From an uncultured Clostridia bacterium (GTDB lineage Bacteria > Bacillota > Clostridia > UBA1381): a DNA stretch of 23,880 bases. The stretch spans positions 1 through 23,880 of the forward strand of contig CAKSOE010000040.1 of assembly GCA_934476675.1 (NCBI GenBank). The letters are read 5' to 3'. Positions within the stretch are counted from its first letter, which is position 1. Each line of letters starts with the position of its first letter. The position numbers and the translations under genes were made by a program. This document shows, piece after piece, positions 15,422 through 23,698 of this stretch. The notes below the pieces were generated by a model. That model did not search any database, was not told where the DNA came from, and was given only the letters and a program-made list of their open reading frames with translations.

Positions 15422-15483
15422 GGCGGAGTTAACTCCGCCCCCCTCTCAAAGGGCATAAGCGCTTATCTTATGCCTTTTGAAAG
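15422..15483. repeat. Bipartite hairpin element, copy 2
   Basis: This is the second copy of the element at 6281-6342. GGCGGAGTTAACTCCGCC (15422-15439) is a perfect 18-bp palindrome. It is followed by the long stem CTCTCAAAGGGCATAAG (15443-15459) against CTTATGCC ... TTTTGAAAG (15467-15483), with one mismatch and one G-U pair. Loop and several stem bases differ from copy 1, but pairing is kept, which favours a folded RNA or a mobile palindromic repeat. Confidence 0.7.
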
Positions 15484-15531
15484 AGAAAAGATACTATCAA
15501 AAAAGGTTTTACATAAAGGAGAAAGTAGGAT

Positions 15532-18500
15532 ATGTCTAATAAAAGAATATTATCATTTATATTGAGTATGCTTATGATAGGGTCGTGTTTTCCGAACAGC
15601 GCTGCGCTGGCGGAAACAGATAAACGTCAGAGAACGGCATATCTGCACGCGCAGGGTGAAAACCCGTCTGAAACAACAGACGTAAGCACCGTCTACAAAG
15701 ACGAAACGGCAGATATATATTTAGCGATTGACAATCCGAACAAGGGATTATACGAAAACGGCGAGCATAAAGAACCGCAGTATGACCTGAACGGTTATAC
15801 CGTGACGATTTACTTTGATCCGGAGTATTTCGATTATGCGGACGCCTCCAATCTGACGCCGATTGACTATACCGTTCCCGATAAAAACGCTTCAACTTCT
15901 CCGACAGTCCCTGACGGAAAGGTTGACGTTCCGACAGATGTGGGATATTATCCGTATCAACAGGGCAAGGGCGAGGAAAACGGCTATAAAAAAGCATATG
16001 TCACCGTTCTCTATAACGGCGGATTTGTTCCGCAGAAGCAGGATGACCCGACAAAAGAGGATTATCAGCTGTGGTATAATCTCTGTAAGCTCCCTTTAAA
16101 GCCGATTAAGGCAGGCAGTACGCAGGTATTTATTGATACGTCCGACGAACAGGGCAAGGGACTCGAATTTTTTGCAAAGAACAAGTCGGAAAAGCTGGAG
16201 GAGCAGACCTTTCCGTATACGGCGGTAAACGGCGGCTACCATACCGTTATAATTAAAGACAAATCAAGACCAGCCGCACCGAACGCTATTCCTCCGGCAG
16301 GCAGCTATGACAGAAAACAAAGCGTAACACTGAGCGCAGAAAGCGGCTGTGACATTTATTATTCAACAGACGGCGGCGTTACATTTGAAAAATACACCTC
16401 TCCGATTGAGGTTGAAACAACAATGACAATCACCTGTTATGCCGAACGCATAACGGACGGAAAGAAAAGTAATACGGTAAGCTTTGAATACAAAATACTT
16501 CCGAAAGCTCCGCTGCTCTTTAACGAAGCAAAGACAGCCATACCGAATATCTATACACGAGATGATATTTTTACCGTTTATGCGTGGGATAAAGAAACAT
16601 TTTCGGGTACGCTCGATGATGAAAATAAGATTTACTATACATTTTCAAATGCTTCGGCAGATAATATAACCCCGGGCAGCGACCCCGAAACGCAGTGGGT
16701 GGAGCTTAACCGCAGAAATACCGGTATCGAAATCACAAAGCAAAGGACGGTACGTCTGATAACCGACAGAATGGGCGCATTCTCCGATGTGTCGGAGTAC
16801 CATTTGGGAATAAAGCCGGCAAAGGTTACGGCAAGTCATGCTTCGGGAACGTACAATGAAAAAATCGACGTTATCCTTTCCACAAAAACAACCGGTGCGA
16901 AAATATTCTACACCACCGACGGCACAGACCCCGTATCGCAGGGAATCGAATATGCCGGAGCAATAACTCTTGCAAAAGACACCACGCTTCGTGCTGTGGC
17001 TCATTATGACGGAATATACAGCGAGGTTTCATCGTTCCATTACGTATTCAGGAGCGCTGACGACTACGGTGTAGACGCATTCTATCCCCCAGGTGTGTAT
17101 GAGGGAAGCGTAAACGTTACGCTTACGGCAAATAATCCCGAAAATAGAATAGAGTACAGCGCCGACGGCGGCGCAACCTGGCTGCCGTACACAAAAACGC
17201 TTATAGTTGATAAAGACACGGATATTCTTGCAAGAGCGGTAGATAAGGACGATAACCGCGGCGGTGTATATAGCTTTAAGTATAAAATAAAGCCGCTGCC
17301 ACCGCATTTTGCGCCCGAAAGCACACAGTTTACCAATGCGGATAATATCTCCGTTTACTGTGTGGAAAGCAATGCGGATACAACCGGAAGATTTGACCTT
17401 TATTACACAACCGACGGCAGCGATCCCATAAGCAACGGAATAAAGGCTGACGACGCCTCTGATTCCGCTACTATTCAGATTACGAAATATACCGTTGTAA
17501 AAGCGGTTGTGTTAAAGGACGGTGTGAGCTATTCAAGCGTTGTGACACATTCGTATGATATAGTAAACAAAAAACCGTCAAGACCGCTTATGACGCTTAA
17601 TCCCGGTAAATATATCCGTAAAATAGGCGATGAAGCAGGATTTTCCACGCAGTTTATGCCTGTTCCGACGGGTACGGAGATTTATTACACCGTAAGCTAT
17701 GACGGAAAATTCGTGTCAGACCCGATACCAAATACGGCAGATACCATAAAATATGACGGACAGCCGATAACGGTAAAAGGGCATACGATTATAAAGGCGG
17801 TTGCCGTTAATGTGTTCGGCATAAAGAGCGATATAGGCATATTTGAATATATCGTAGCGCCGGAGGCTCCGAAAGCCGCACCGTCCGCCGTTGTGGGCGG
17901 CGGTACGCTTCCCGTTGTGCCGGTGAGTACGGTAAAGGGCAGTACCGTAAAATATGAGATAAACGGTTTTAAAAATGAATTTGTCTGCACTGATGAAAAC
18001 TTTTACATAGATACGCAGACCGGAAGCGCATACAAGGATAAAGATTGCACCGTGCCGCTGGGAACGGAAAACACAGGCAAGCTGACTGCTCCGGCGGTCT
18101 TGAATATCAGCGCGGCGCTTGACGGAATCGAAAGCGAGCAGAACAGCTACACATATGATTTGAGCAGCGATATAAATGCGCTTGCGCCGCCGTATGCCGA
18201 TAAGGAAACCGGAGAATATGAGGAAATAAAGGCGGACAGCGACAATAATCTGCTGCATATCGGACTGTATTCCTTAAACAGCGGCGATACAATCCAGTAT
18301 AAAACCGACAACGGCAGTGCATGGAGCGATTACAATGCAAATGACTTTATTAAAATAAAGAACGACACGATTTTGCAGATAAGGAGTGCAAAAAACGGCA
18401 AGTACAGTACGGCTGTCAGCTATGTATATCATTTTGTACCGCTTGCTCCGATTATCACGCTTCCGTCGGGACGATACTTAAAGAGCGAGGGAAGAACCAC

Positions 18501-20073
18501 TCAGATTAAGTATGACGACCGTGCACCGGAGGATAAAATCGAAAACGATTACAAAATAATGTATCGTGAAAACGGCGATAAAAGAGACTACCCTTACACA
18601 AGCGAGAGGGAAATCGATCACACAATGTCGTTTAAGGCATATGTTGTCAACAGCAAAACCGGACGGGTGAGCAAGAATACAATTCACTACTATATAATCG
18701 AGCCGGAAAGCGCAGTGACAGGCAGTGTGTATATCGCAACTCCGTATGACGTTCCGCGGATCAGCGCAGATGTTCTCAGTGAAGGAGAGTATGCAAAGGG
18801 CATCAAACTGCTGACAGGGAAGAACGATGCGGTAATAAATTACTGCTATACATATACGCAAACCGATTCATCTGACAGCATTACCACGGCAAATCTTGTC
18901 TACGATAACACGCCTATTACAGTAAATTCGGCTATGACGGGGATAAGCATTACGGCATGGCTGACGGATAAAGCAGGCAATGAAATTGCAGGCAGCAAGG
19001 AGACGTTTCCGATTGAATTTGTGCATCTGAATGTGCCGCAGACTTCGCTCGGCAGCGATAAGATAGAGTTTTCAAAGGGTACGGAATACACAATCATAAA
19101 CGACTATCCCAATGATGAGGATATTCTGTTGTACTACACGCTTGACGGCAGCGACCCGGCAGACGAGAATAATCAGGCAAGAAAGCTTTACAGCGGCGAA
19201 AAGCTTGTTTTAAACGAAGCAGTGACCGTTAAGGCTGTGTACCTCAGCGCGTGCGGAACGTGTAAAGAGTGTAAATCAGATAATCCGTCGGCTTGCTGGT
19301 ACAGGGTTTACGGAAAAACAGGAATGTACAGATACACCGTTCCGACCGTTATCCGCTCCGGCGGCGGAGGCGGCGGACGCAGGGTTGTGGACAACACAAG
19401 AAAATATACAAAGGACATTTTCGGCAACGAACACCCCACGCATATCGGCTACATCAACGGTTACCCCAACGGCAGTGTGAAGCCCGACGGCAAAATTACG
19501 CGTGAGGAAATGACAGCTGTGCTTTACCGTATCGAAAATCATGAGTACGAAAAGCCGTTTGCGGTGTCGGGCGATGTGTTCCCCGATGTTGACGCAGAAC
19601 GCTGGTCTGCGCACGATATTGAATATATGTCGGAGAAAGGCGTTGTGAACGGTTATCCCGACGGCGAATTTAAACCATCCGGAAATCTGACAAGAGCCGA
19701 GTTTGCGGCGCTTATCAGCCGATTTGCAAAGCTCGAAAAAACGGATAAAGAAAATCCGTTCCCCGACCTCGATAAATCGCATTGGGCGTATGAGGATATT
19801 TTAAGACTCAGCGCGTCGGGACTTATGCAGGGTTATGAGGACGGAACATACCGCACAGAAAACAATATCACCCGTGCGGAGGTTATGACGGTTATAAACA
19901 AGATACTGGGCAGAAATCCGTCGGAGGAATATGTGAAGTCGCTTGACTTCAACCCGTTTAACGACCTCGAAAGGGATAAGTGGCATTATGTGGCGGTACT
20001 TGAGGCTACAATAACGCATAATTACTACCTTGACAAAAATGATCTTGAAATTAAATGGGAGGATTGCAAGTAA
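15532..20073 (+). CDS. Giant SLH-anchored protein: cohesin-like N-terminus, chitobiase-C-terminal-like repeats, three SLH domains
   Basis: This 1513-residue protein starts at ATG 15532 after AAAGGAG. Signal peptide 1-27 ends at ALA-ET. Residues about 30-240 resemble a cohesin-like domain (YTVTIYFDPEYFDY ... AYVTVLYNGG ... LPLKPIKAGSTQVFI). A long series of beta-sandwich repeats of the CHB_HEX_C type follows, each with a core such as IYYSTDGG, IFYTTDGTDP, LYYTTDGSDP or LYYTLDGSDP. Repeats start near 246, 428, 514, 593, 684 and 1166, with more degenerate ones between 779 and 1060. Near 1242-1256 is a Cys cluster (ACGTCKEC ... SACWY). A Gly linker (1277-1282) precedes SLH domains at about 1295-1342, 1350-1402 and 1410-1460; a partial fourth SLH-like stretch ends the protein (NPFNDLERDKW). 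No catalytic residues are recognised. It is likely a cell-wall-anchored stalk or scaffold for the array proteins. SLH and repeats are clear; the cohesin-like call is tentative. Confidence 0.85.
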   Translation: MSNKRILSFILSMLMIGSCFPNSAALAETDKRQRTAYLHAQGENPSETTDVSTVYKDETADIYLAIDNPNKGLYENGEHKEPQYDLNGYTVTIYFDPEYFDYADASNLTPIDYTVPDKNASTSPTVPDGKVDVPTDVGYYPYQQGKGEENGYKKAYVTVLYNGGFVPQKQDDPTKEDYQLWYNLCKLPLKPIKAGSTQVFIDTSDEQGKGLEFFAKNKSEKLEEQTFPYTAVNGGYHTVIIKDKSRPAAPNAIPPAGSYDRKQSVTLSAESGCDIYYSTDGGVTFEKYTSPIEVETTMTITCYAERITDGKKSNTVSFEYKILPKAPLLFNEAKTAIPNIYTRDDIFTVYAWDKETFSGTLDDENKIYYTFSNASADNITPGSDPETQWVELNRRNTGIEITKQRTVRLITDRMGAFSDVSEYHLGIKPAKVTASHASGTYNEKIDVILSTKTTGAKIFYTTDGTDPVSQGIEYAGAITLAKDTTLRAVAHYDGIYSEVSSFHYVFRSADDYGVDAFYPPGVYEGSVNVTLTANNPENRIEYSADGGATWLPYTKTLIVDKDTDILARAVDKDDNRGGVYSFKYKIKPLPPHFAPESTQFTNADNISVYCVESNADTTGRFDLYYTTDGSDPISNGIKADDASDSATIQITKYTVVKAVVLKDGVSYSSVVTHSYDIVNKKPSRPLMTLNPGKYIRKIGDEAGFSTQFMPVPTGTEIYYTVSYDGKFVSDPIPNTADTIKYDGQPITVKGHTIIKAVAVNVFGIKSDIGIFEYIVAPEAPKAAPSAVVGGGTLPVVPVSTVKGSTVKYEINGFKNEFVCTDENFYIDTQTGSAYKDKDCTVPLGTENTGKLTAPAVLNISAALDGIESEQNSYTYDLSSDINALAPPYADKETGEYEEIKADSDNNLLHIGLYSLNSGDTIQYKTDNGSAWSDYNANDFIKIKNDTILQIRSAKNGKYSTAVSYVYHFVPLAPIITLPSGRYLKSEGRTTQIKYDDRAPEDKIENDYKIMYRENGDKRDYPYTSEREIDHTMSFKAYVVNSKTGRVSKNTIHYYIIEPESAVTGSVYIATPYDVPRISADVLSEGEYAKGIKLLTGKNDAVINYCYTYTQTDSSDSITTANLVYDNTPITVNSAMTGISITAWLTDKAGNEIAGSKETFPIEFVHLNVPQTSLGSDKIEFSKGTEYTIINDYPNDEDILLYYTLDGSDPADENNQARKLYSGEKLVLNEAVTVKAVYLSACGTCKECKSDNPSACWYRVYGKTGMYRYTVPTVIRSGGGGGGRRVVDNTRKYTKDIFGNEHPTHIGYINGYPNGSVKPDGKITREEMTAVLYRIENHEYEKPFAVSGDVFPDVDAERWSAHDIEYMSEKGVVNGYPDGEFKPSGNLTRAEFAALISRFAKLEKTDKENPFPDLDKSHWAYEDILRLSASGLMQGYEDGTYRTENNITRAEVMTVINKILGRNPSEEYVKSLDFNPFNDLERDKWHYVAVLEATITHNYYLDKNDLEIKWEDCK

Positions 20074-20077
20074 CGGT

Positions 20078-20173
20078 ATGAGAGATATTTTGATATTTAT
20101 CGGCGGTTCGGTATTCGGCTGTCTGATTTCAGTGTTTGTGCTCGGACTGCTTGCAGCGGCAGACAGAGGCTGA
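20078..20173 (+). CDS. DUF3789-like small membrane protein (31 residues)
   Basis: The frame starts with ATG 4 bases after the stop of the giant SLH gene and encodes MRDILIFIGGSVFGCLISVF followed by VLGLLAAADRG. It is a single hydrophobic helix with a Gly-rich face and a short charged tail. Length and pattern match the DUF3789 family of tiny single-pass proteins, whose function is unknown. A GGGAGGA site lies at 20057-20063, inside the preceding gene, at a rather long spacing of about 14. Translational coupling to that gene is likely. Confidence 0.65.
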   Translation: MRDILIFIGGSVFGCLISVFVLGLLAAADRG

Positions 20174-20205
20174 TACAAGAGAGGATTGAGGATGGTATAA
20201 AAACA

Positions 20206-20400
20206 ATGTTCAGACGAAATTTATGTTCGTATTGCAAAACAGGAAAAGATACATATGAGCTTGACAGCCGTTCTCCCGTCTGCCCGTATATCGGCTGCAA
20301 TAACGGCAAAAAATGCTCTATGTATTCGGAACTGAAACAAGATAAAAAGAATAATGCGAATTTTCGCTTTTCAAAAAAATTCTGCGGCAGCGCAGTTTAA
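20206..20400 (+). CDS. Small Cys-rich protein, putative metal-binding (64 residues)
   Basis: ATG at 20206 lies behind a GAGGAT-type site (about 20188-20193). The protein has a CxxC pair (Cys7, Cys10) and further cysteines at 26, 31 and 37 in the context PVCPYIGCNNGKKCSMY, spacing that would suit zinc or an iron-sulfur site. The last 25 residues are basic, low in information and partly coincide with the region before the terminator, so the functional part may be just residues 1-45. It follows the DUF3789-like gene by 32 bp and is probably in the same transcript. Function unknown. Confidence 0.65.
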   Translation: MFRRNLCSYCKTGKDTYELDSRSPVCPYIGCNNGKKCSMYSELKQDKKNNANFRFSKKFCGSAV

Positions 20401-20418
20401 AACTGCTTTGCACTCATG

Positions 20419-20462
20419 CGGATTTTGCCTTGTGAGAGAGGGGCAAAATCCGTATTTTTTTG
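20419..20462 (+). terminator. Intrinsic terminator
   Basis: CGGATTTTGCC (20419-20429) pairs perfectly over 11 bp with GGCAAAATCCG (20442-20452), followed at once by a run of T residues (TATTTTTTTG). This is a textbook rho-independent terminator. It separates the surface-protein and small-protein cluster from the downstream metabolic operon. Confidence 0.92.
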
Positions 20463-20473
20463 TGTAAAAATAC

Positions 20474-20502
20474 TTGACATAACAGCGCCGGTGAGTTATA
20501 AT
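20474..20502 (+). promoter_or_regulatory. Consensus sigma-A promoter of the DeoR operon
   Basis: TTGACA (20474-20479) and TATAAT (20497-20502) both match the consensus exactly and are separated by 17 bp. Transcription should begin near 20509, just before the DeoR-family gene. Such a perfect promoter would be expected to need repression, which fits a repressor encoded as the first gene. Confidence 0.92.
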
Positions 20503-20515
20503 TATTACCGAAACA

Positions 20516-20547
20516 TTGGATTTGATTGGAAGTGTTGGATTTGATTG
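20516..20547 (+). promoter_or_regulatory. Direct repeat, candidate DeoR operator
   Basis: TTGGATTTGATTG occurs twice, at 20516-20528 and 20535-20547, offset by 19 bp (close to two helical turns). The first copy lies just after the predicted transcription start and the second within the first codons of the regulator. DeoR-family repressors often bind direct repeats near their promoters, so autoregulation is a reasonable inference. Confidence 0.45.
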
Positions 20548-21329
20548 CAAATGTAAGGCGCGATGAAATTTGCGCAATATTAAAAAAGCAGCAGGCAGCA
20601 ACAACGGTATCGCTTGCGGCGGACTTTGACGTTTCGATTGAAACGATACGCAAGGACCTGATGATTCTCGAGAATGAGGGAAAGCTTGCAAGAGTACACG
20701 GCGGAGCGGTGGCAAAATCTACGGCAAAGCCGTATATGAATTTGTCGGGACGTATGAGAAGTATGAAGTCGGAAAAAACGGAGCTTTCACAGCTGTCGGC
20801 AAGCCTTGTGAAAAACGGCGATATTATAGCGATTGATGCGGGAAGTACAGCAATTGAGTTTATATCTGCGCTTATGGAAAGGTTCGATACGCTTACGATT
20901 GTTACACATTCTATGGACGTATTTCAGAGAGGGTGCGGATATAAGAATTTTGAAATAATCCTGTGCGGCGGATATTATTCCAAAAGCGAAAACTCGTTCT
21001 ACGGAGATTTTGCGGAGTATACGGCAGGTAATCTGCATGTGCGAAAGAGCTTTATCTTTCCGTCAGCATTATCACTTAAACACGGTATATGCGATTACAG
21101 TCCCGAGCTCTCACGAATGCAGAGAAAACTGATTGAAGCCGCCGATGATGTAATCGTTGCGGCGGACAGCAGCAAATACGAAAAAAGCGCATTTATTAAA
21201 GTAGAGGATCTGAACCCCGGATATTTTTATATTGCCGATTCCAAGCTGTCGGAAAATATAAAGGAAATATATCGGAACAACGATATAAAAATAATAACCC
21301 GAAAAGATGAAATACCGGAGGCGGAATAA
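20526..21329 (+). CDS. DeoR-family transcriptional regulator
   Basis: The protein has about 260-267 residues, the usual family length. The N-terminal winged helix-turn-helix is clear (VSLAADFDVSIETIRKDL then LENEGKLARVHGGAV, about 26-63). About 75-250 is the DeoRC sugar-phosphate sensor domain (IIAIDAGSTAIEF ... DVIVAADSSKYEKSAF). The start is uncertain. TTG 20526 is the longest choice; GTG 20532 and TTG at 20535 or 20541 are alternatives, since homologues usually begin only a few residues before the RRDEI motif. It is the first gene of an operon with a transporter, a phosphoesterase and uxaC, so it probably represses uronate use and responds to a phosphorylated intermediate. The effector is not known. 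Confidence 0.9.
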   Translation: MEVLDLIANVRRDEICAILKKQQAATTVSLAADFDVSIETIRKDLMILENEGKLARVHGGAVAKSTAKPYMNLSGRMRSMKSEKTELSQLSASLVKNGDIIAIDAGSTAIEFISALMERFDTLTIVTHSMDVFQRGCGYKNFEIILCGGYYSKSENSFYGDFAEYTAGNLHVRKSFIFPSALSLKHGICDYSPELSRMQRKLIEAADDVIVAADSSKYEKSAFIKVEDLNPGYFYIADSKLSENIKEIYRNNDIKIITRKDEIPEAE

Positions 21330-22601
21330 ATGAAAAAAATAACGGATAAAAGCCGTGTAATACGCATGACAATGCTGTTTACGATATTGTATATGATAAG
21401 CTATATGACAAGAATAAACTACGGCGCAGTCATATCGGAAATGGTTTTGGCAGAGGGAATACAAAAATCGGCGGCATCTCTTGCACTGACGGCAAGTGCG
21501 GTTACATACGGTGCAGGGCAGATTCTAAGCGGATTTATGGGCGACAGAACCGAGCCGAAAAAGCTTATTTTCACCGGACTTGTTATGACGATAATGATGA
21601 ACCTTGCAATTCCGTTTTGTACAACTACATATGCACGAATGGCGGTGTGGGGCGTGAACGGTCTGGCGCAGGCGTTTATGTGGCCGCCGCTTGTAAAGAT
21701 AATGTCGGCGCTGTTTACGGAGAAGGATTATAAAAAATCCTGCGTTGTCGTTACGTGGGGAAGCTCGTTCGGGACTGTTCTCGTATATTTGCTTGCTCCG
21801 CTTTGCATTTTGCTTGCAGGCTGGAAATCAATATTTTTCCTTTCGGCAGCGGCGGCTGTTGTAATGTCGGCGGTGTGGCTTAAAAAATGTCCCCAAATCG
21901 GTACAGGTGATAAAAAAGTAATAACCGAAACAAATCGGCAATCGGTTTTTGATATGAGAGCCGTTTTGATAATCGGTGCGATTATGGCGGTTATCGTGTT
22001 GCAGGGGGTGCTGCGTGACGGCGTTATGACATGGATTCCGTCATATGTTTCGGAAACCTTTAATCTGAGCAGTAAAACGGCAATCCTTACAAGCGTCATT
22101 CTGCCGCTGTTCAGTATAGCGGCGTTGCAGCTTGTTTCCGTGATATACAGAAATATTGTTAAAAACGAGCTGCTGCTTACAGGGATTTTATTTATGGCAG
22201 GCTGCGCCGCGGCTGCGGCGATGTTTCTGGCAAATGGTGCGTCTGCGGTTGCGTCGGTGATTCTGGCGGCGCTTTTGAACGGTTGTATGCACGGCGTTAA
22301 CTTGATGTTAATTTGCATGATACCGCCGTATTTTGCCAAGTACGGACGCATATCCTTTATTTCCGGTATGCTCAATTTCTGTACATATATCGGCAGCGCG
22401 GTGTCAGCTTCGGGACTGGCGGCATTTTCGGAAAAATGCGGCTGGGCGGAAACTCTGCTTTTGTGGGGCGGCATCGCATTTGCGGGAGGTACGGTGTGCT
22501 GTATTTTATGCAGAGTATGGAAAAGGTTTGCGGATCGAGGTCTTGACGGACAGGACTTTAACTGCTATAATAAACATGAAAGGAATGGTGTAGTATGCTG
22601 A
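21330..22601 (+). CDS. MFS transporter, OPA/GlpT-like
   Basis: This 423-residue protein has about 12 membrane segments. The start region (MISYMTRINYGAVISEMV), the loop GDRTEPKKLIF after helix 2 and MWPPLVKIMSALF resemble the organophosphate:phosphate antiporter branch (GlpT/UhpT). The related hexuronate-transporter branch of the major facilitator superfamily is also possible. The ATG follows the DeoR stop codon directly (TAAATG), with GGAGG just upstream inside that gene. The next gene overlaps its end. Given uxaC in the same operon, a uronate or a related sugar acid or its phosphate is the likeliest cargo; this is inference from context. It acts in the cytoplasmic membrane. Confidence 0.88.
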   Translation: MKKITDKSRVIRMTMLFTILYMISYMTRINYGAVISEMVLAEGIQKSAASLALTASAVTYGAGQILSGFMGDRTEPKKLIFTGLVMTIMMNLAIPFCTTTYARMAVWGVNGLAQAFMWPPLVKIMSALFTEKDYKKSCVVVTWGSSFGTVLVYLLAPLCILLAGWKSIFFLSAAAAVVMSAVWLKKCPQIGTGDKKVITETNRQSVFDMRAVLIIGAIMAVIVLQGVLRDGVMTWIPSYVSETFNLSSKTAILTSVILPLFSIAALQLVSVIYRNIVKNELLLTGILFMAGCAAAAAMFLANGASAVASVILAALLNGCMHGVNLMLICMIPPYFAKYGRISFISGMLNFCTYIGSAVSASGLAAFSEKCGWAETLLLWGGIAFAGGTVCCILCRVWKRFADRGLDGQDFNCYNKHERNGVVC

Positions 22602-23683
22602 AAATGTTGCCGTGTGTTTTTGCGGTAAAAAATACATATCAGATTATGGTCCGCGTGGAGTCGGAGTCTCTTATGTGGGTTAAGGTGGGAGATAACTGCT
22701 ACTATGATGATTCAAACGGCATATTGAGGTCGTATAAAAATATTCACAGAATGATTGTTCCTGCCGAAGAACTCGATAAAAACGGTAAATATATAATATG
22801 TGAAAGAGAAATCAAGGAAAGAAAGCCTTACTTTACCGAAACGGAGGAGGTAAAGGAATACAGCTTTGATTTTATTCCGGCAAACGGGGAAAATCTGCGA
22901 GCATATCACATTGCCGATGCGCATAATTTTGTTGACGAGCCTGTCAGAGCCGAAAAGACATTCGGAGATATTGATTTTCTGATAATGAACGGAGATATTC
23001 CGAATCACAGCGGTGACATGGAAAACTTTGACAATATTTATAAAATTGCCGAAGAAATAACGGAGGGCAAAAAGCCTGTCGTGTTCTCAAGAGGAAATCA
23101 TGATATGCGCGGAATTTACGCGGAGTGCATTGAAGATTATACCCCTACTGACAACGGAAAATCGTATTTTACGTTCAGACTGGGCAATCTGTGGGGAATG
23201 GTTCTCGACTGCGGCGAGGATAAGCAGGACGACCATGAAGAATACGGAAACACCGTTTGCTGCCATGCGTTTCGTCAGCGTCAGACGCAGTTTATAAAGG
23301 ACGTAATAAAAAATGCGGATAGTGAATATTTGCAGGAGGGTATAAAAAACAGACTTATAATTGTACATAATCCGTTTACCGAGCAGCTGAAGCCGCCGTT
23401 TGATATAGAAGCGGACATCTACATGGAGTGGGGAAAGCTGATTCGTGAAAATATAAAACCCGATGCCATGCTGTGCGGTCATTACCATGAACAGTATGTA
23501 AGCTATCCCGGAGATGAACATGATTCTCTCGGACATCCCTCGCCGGTGATTGTGGGTTCAGAAATAGATTTTGAAAAAAAATATTTCTGCGGCTGCGGAC
23601 TGGAATTTACGGATAGGTCGATAAATGTCGAATTTACATCATCTGACGGAGAAATTCTCCAAAAAACATCAATAAAAAAATAA
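22595..23683 (+). CDS. Metallophosphoesterase (calcineurin-like)
   Basis: This 362-residue protein carries the full set of metallophosphoesterase motifs in order: DAH (Asp108, His110), GD (Asp134), GNHD (168-170), His258 in VHNP, and GHYH (His296, His298). These bind a two-metal centre that hydrolyses phosphoesters. Residues about 1-100 form a beta-rich domain like the Fn3-type domain before the catalytic part of purple-acid-type phosphatases. No signal peptide is seen, so it should be cytoplasmic. It overlaps the transporter gene by 7 bp (ATG within its last codons) and uses GAAAGGAA as ribosome binding site. The substrate cannot be read from the sequence. In this operon it may act on a sugar phosphate or on a phosphorylated sugar acid. 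Confidence 0.88.
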   Translation: MLKMLPCVFAVKNTYQIMVRVESESLMWVKVGDNCYYDDSNGILRSYKNIHRMIVPAEELDKNGKYIICEREIKERKPYFTETEEVKEYSFDFIPANGENLRAYHIADAHNFVDEPVRAEKTFGDIDFLIMNGDIPNHSGDMENFDNIYKIAEEITEGKKPVVFSRGNHDMRGIYAECIEDYTPTDNGKSYFTFRLGNLWGMVLDCGEDKQDDHEEYGNTVCCHAFRQRQTQFIKDVIKNADSEYLQEGIKNRLIIVHNPFTEQLKPPFDIEADIYMEWGKLIRENIKPDAMLCGHYHEQYVSYPGDEHDSLGHPSPVIVGSEIDFEKKYFCGCGLEFTDRSINVEFTSSDGEILQKTSIKK

Positions 23684-23698
23684 GGACGGTGCAGCATT

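Noticed and set aside
21728..22474. 248-codon minus-strand frame inside the transporter gene
   Set aside because: It lies wholly opposite a well-supported MFS gene and encodes no recognisable domain; it is a by-product of the codon bias of the + strand.
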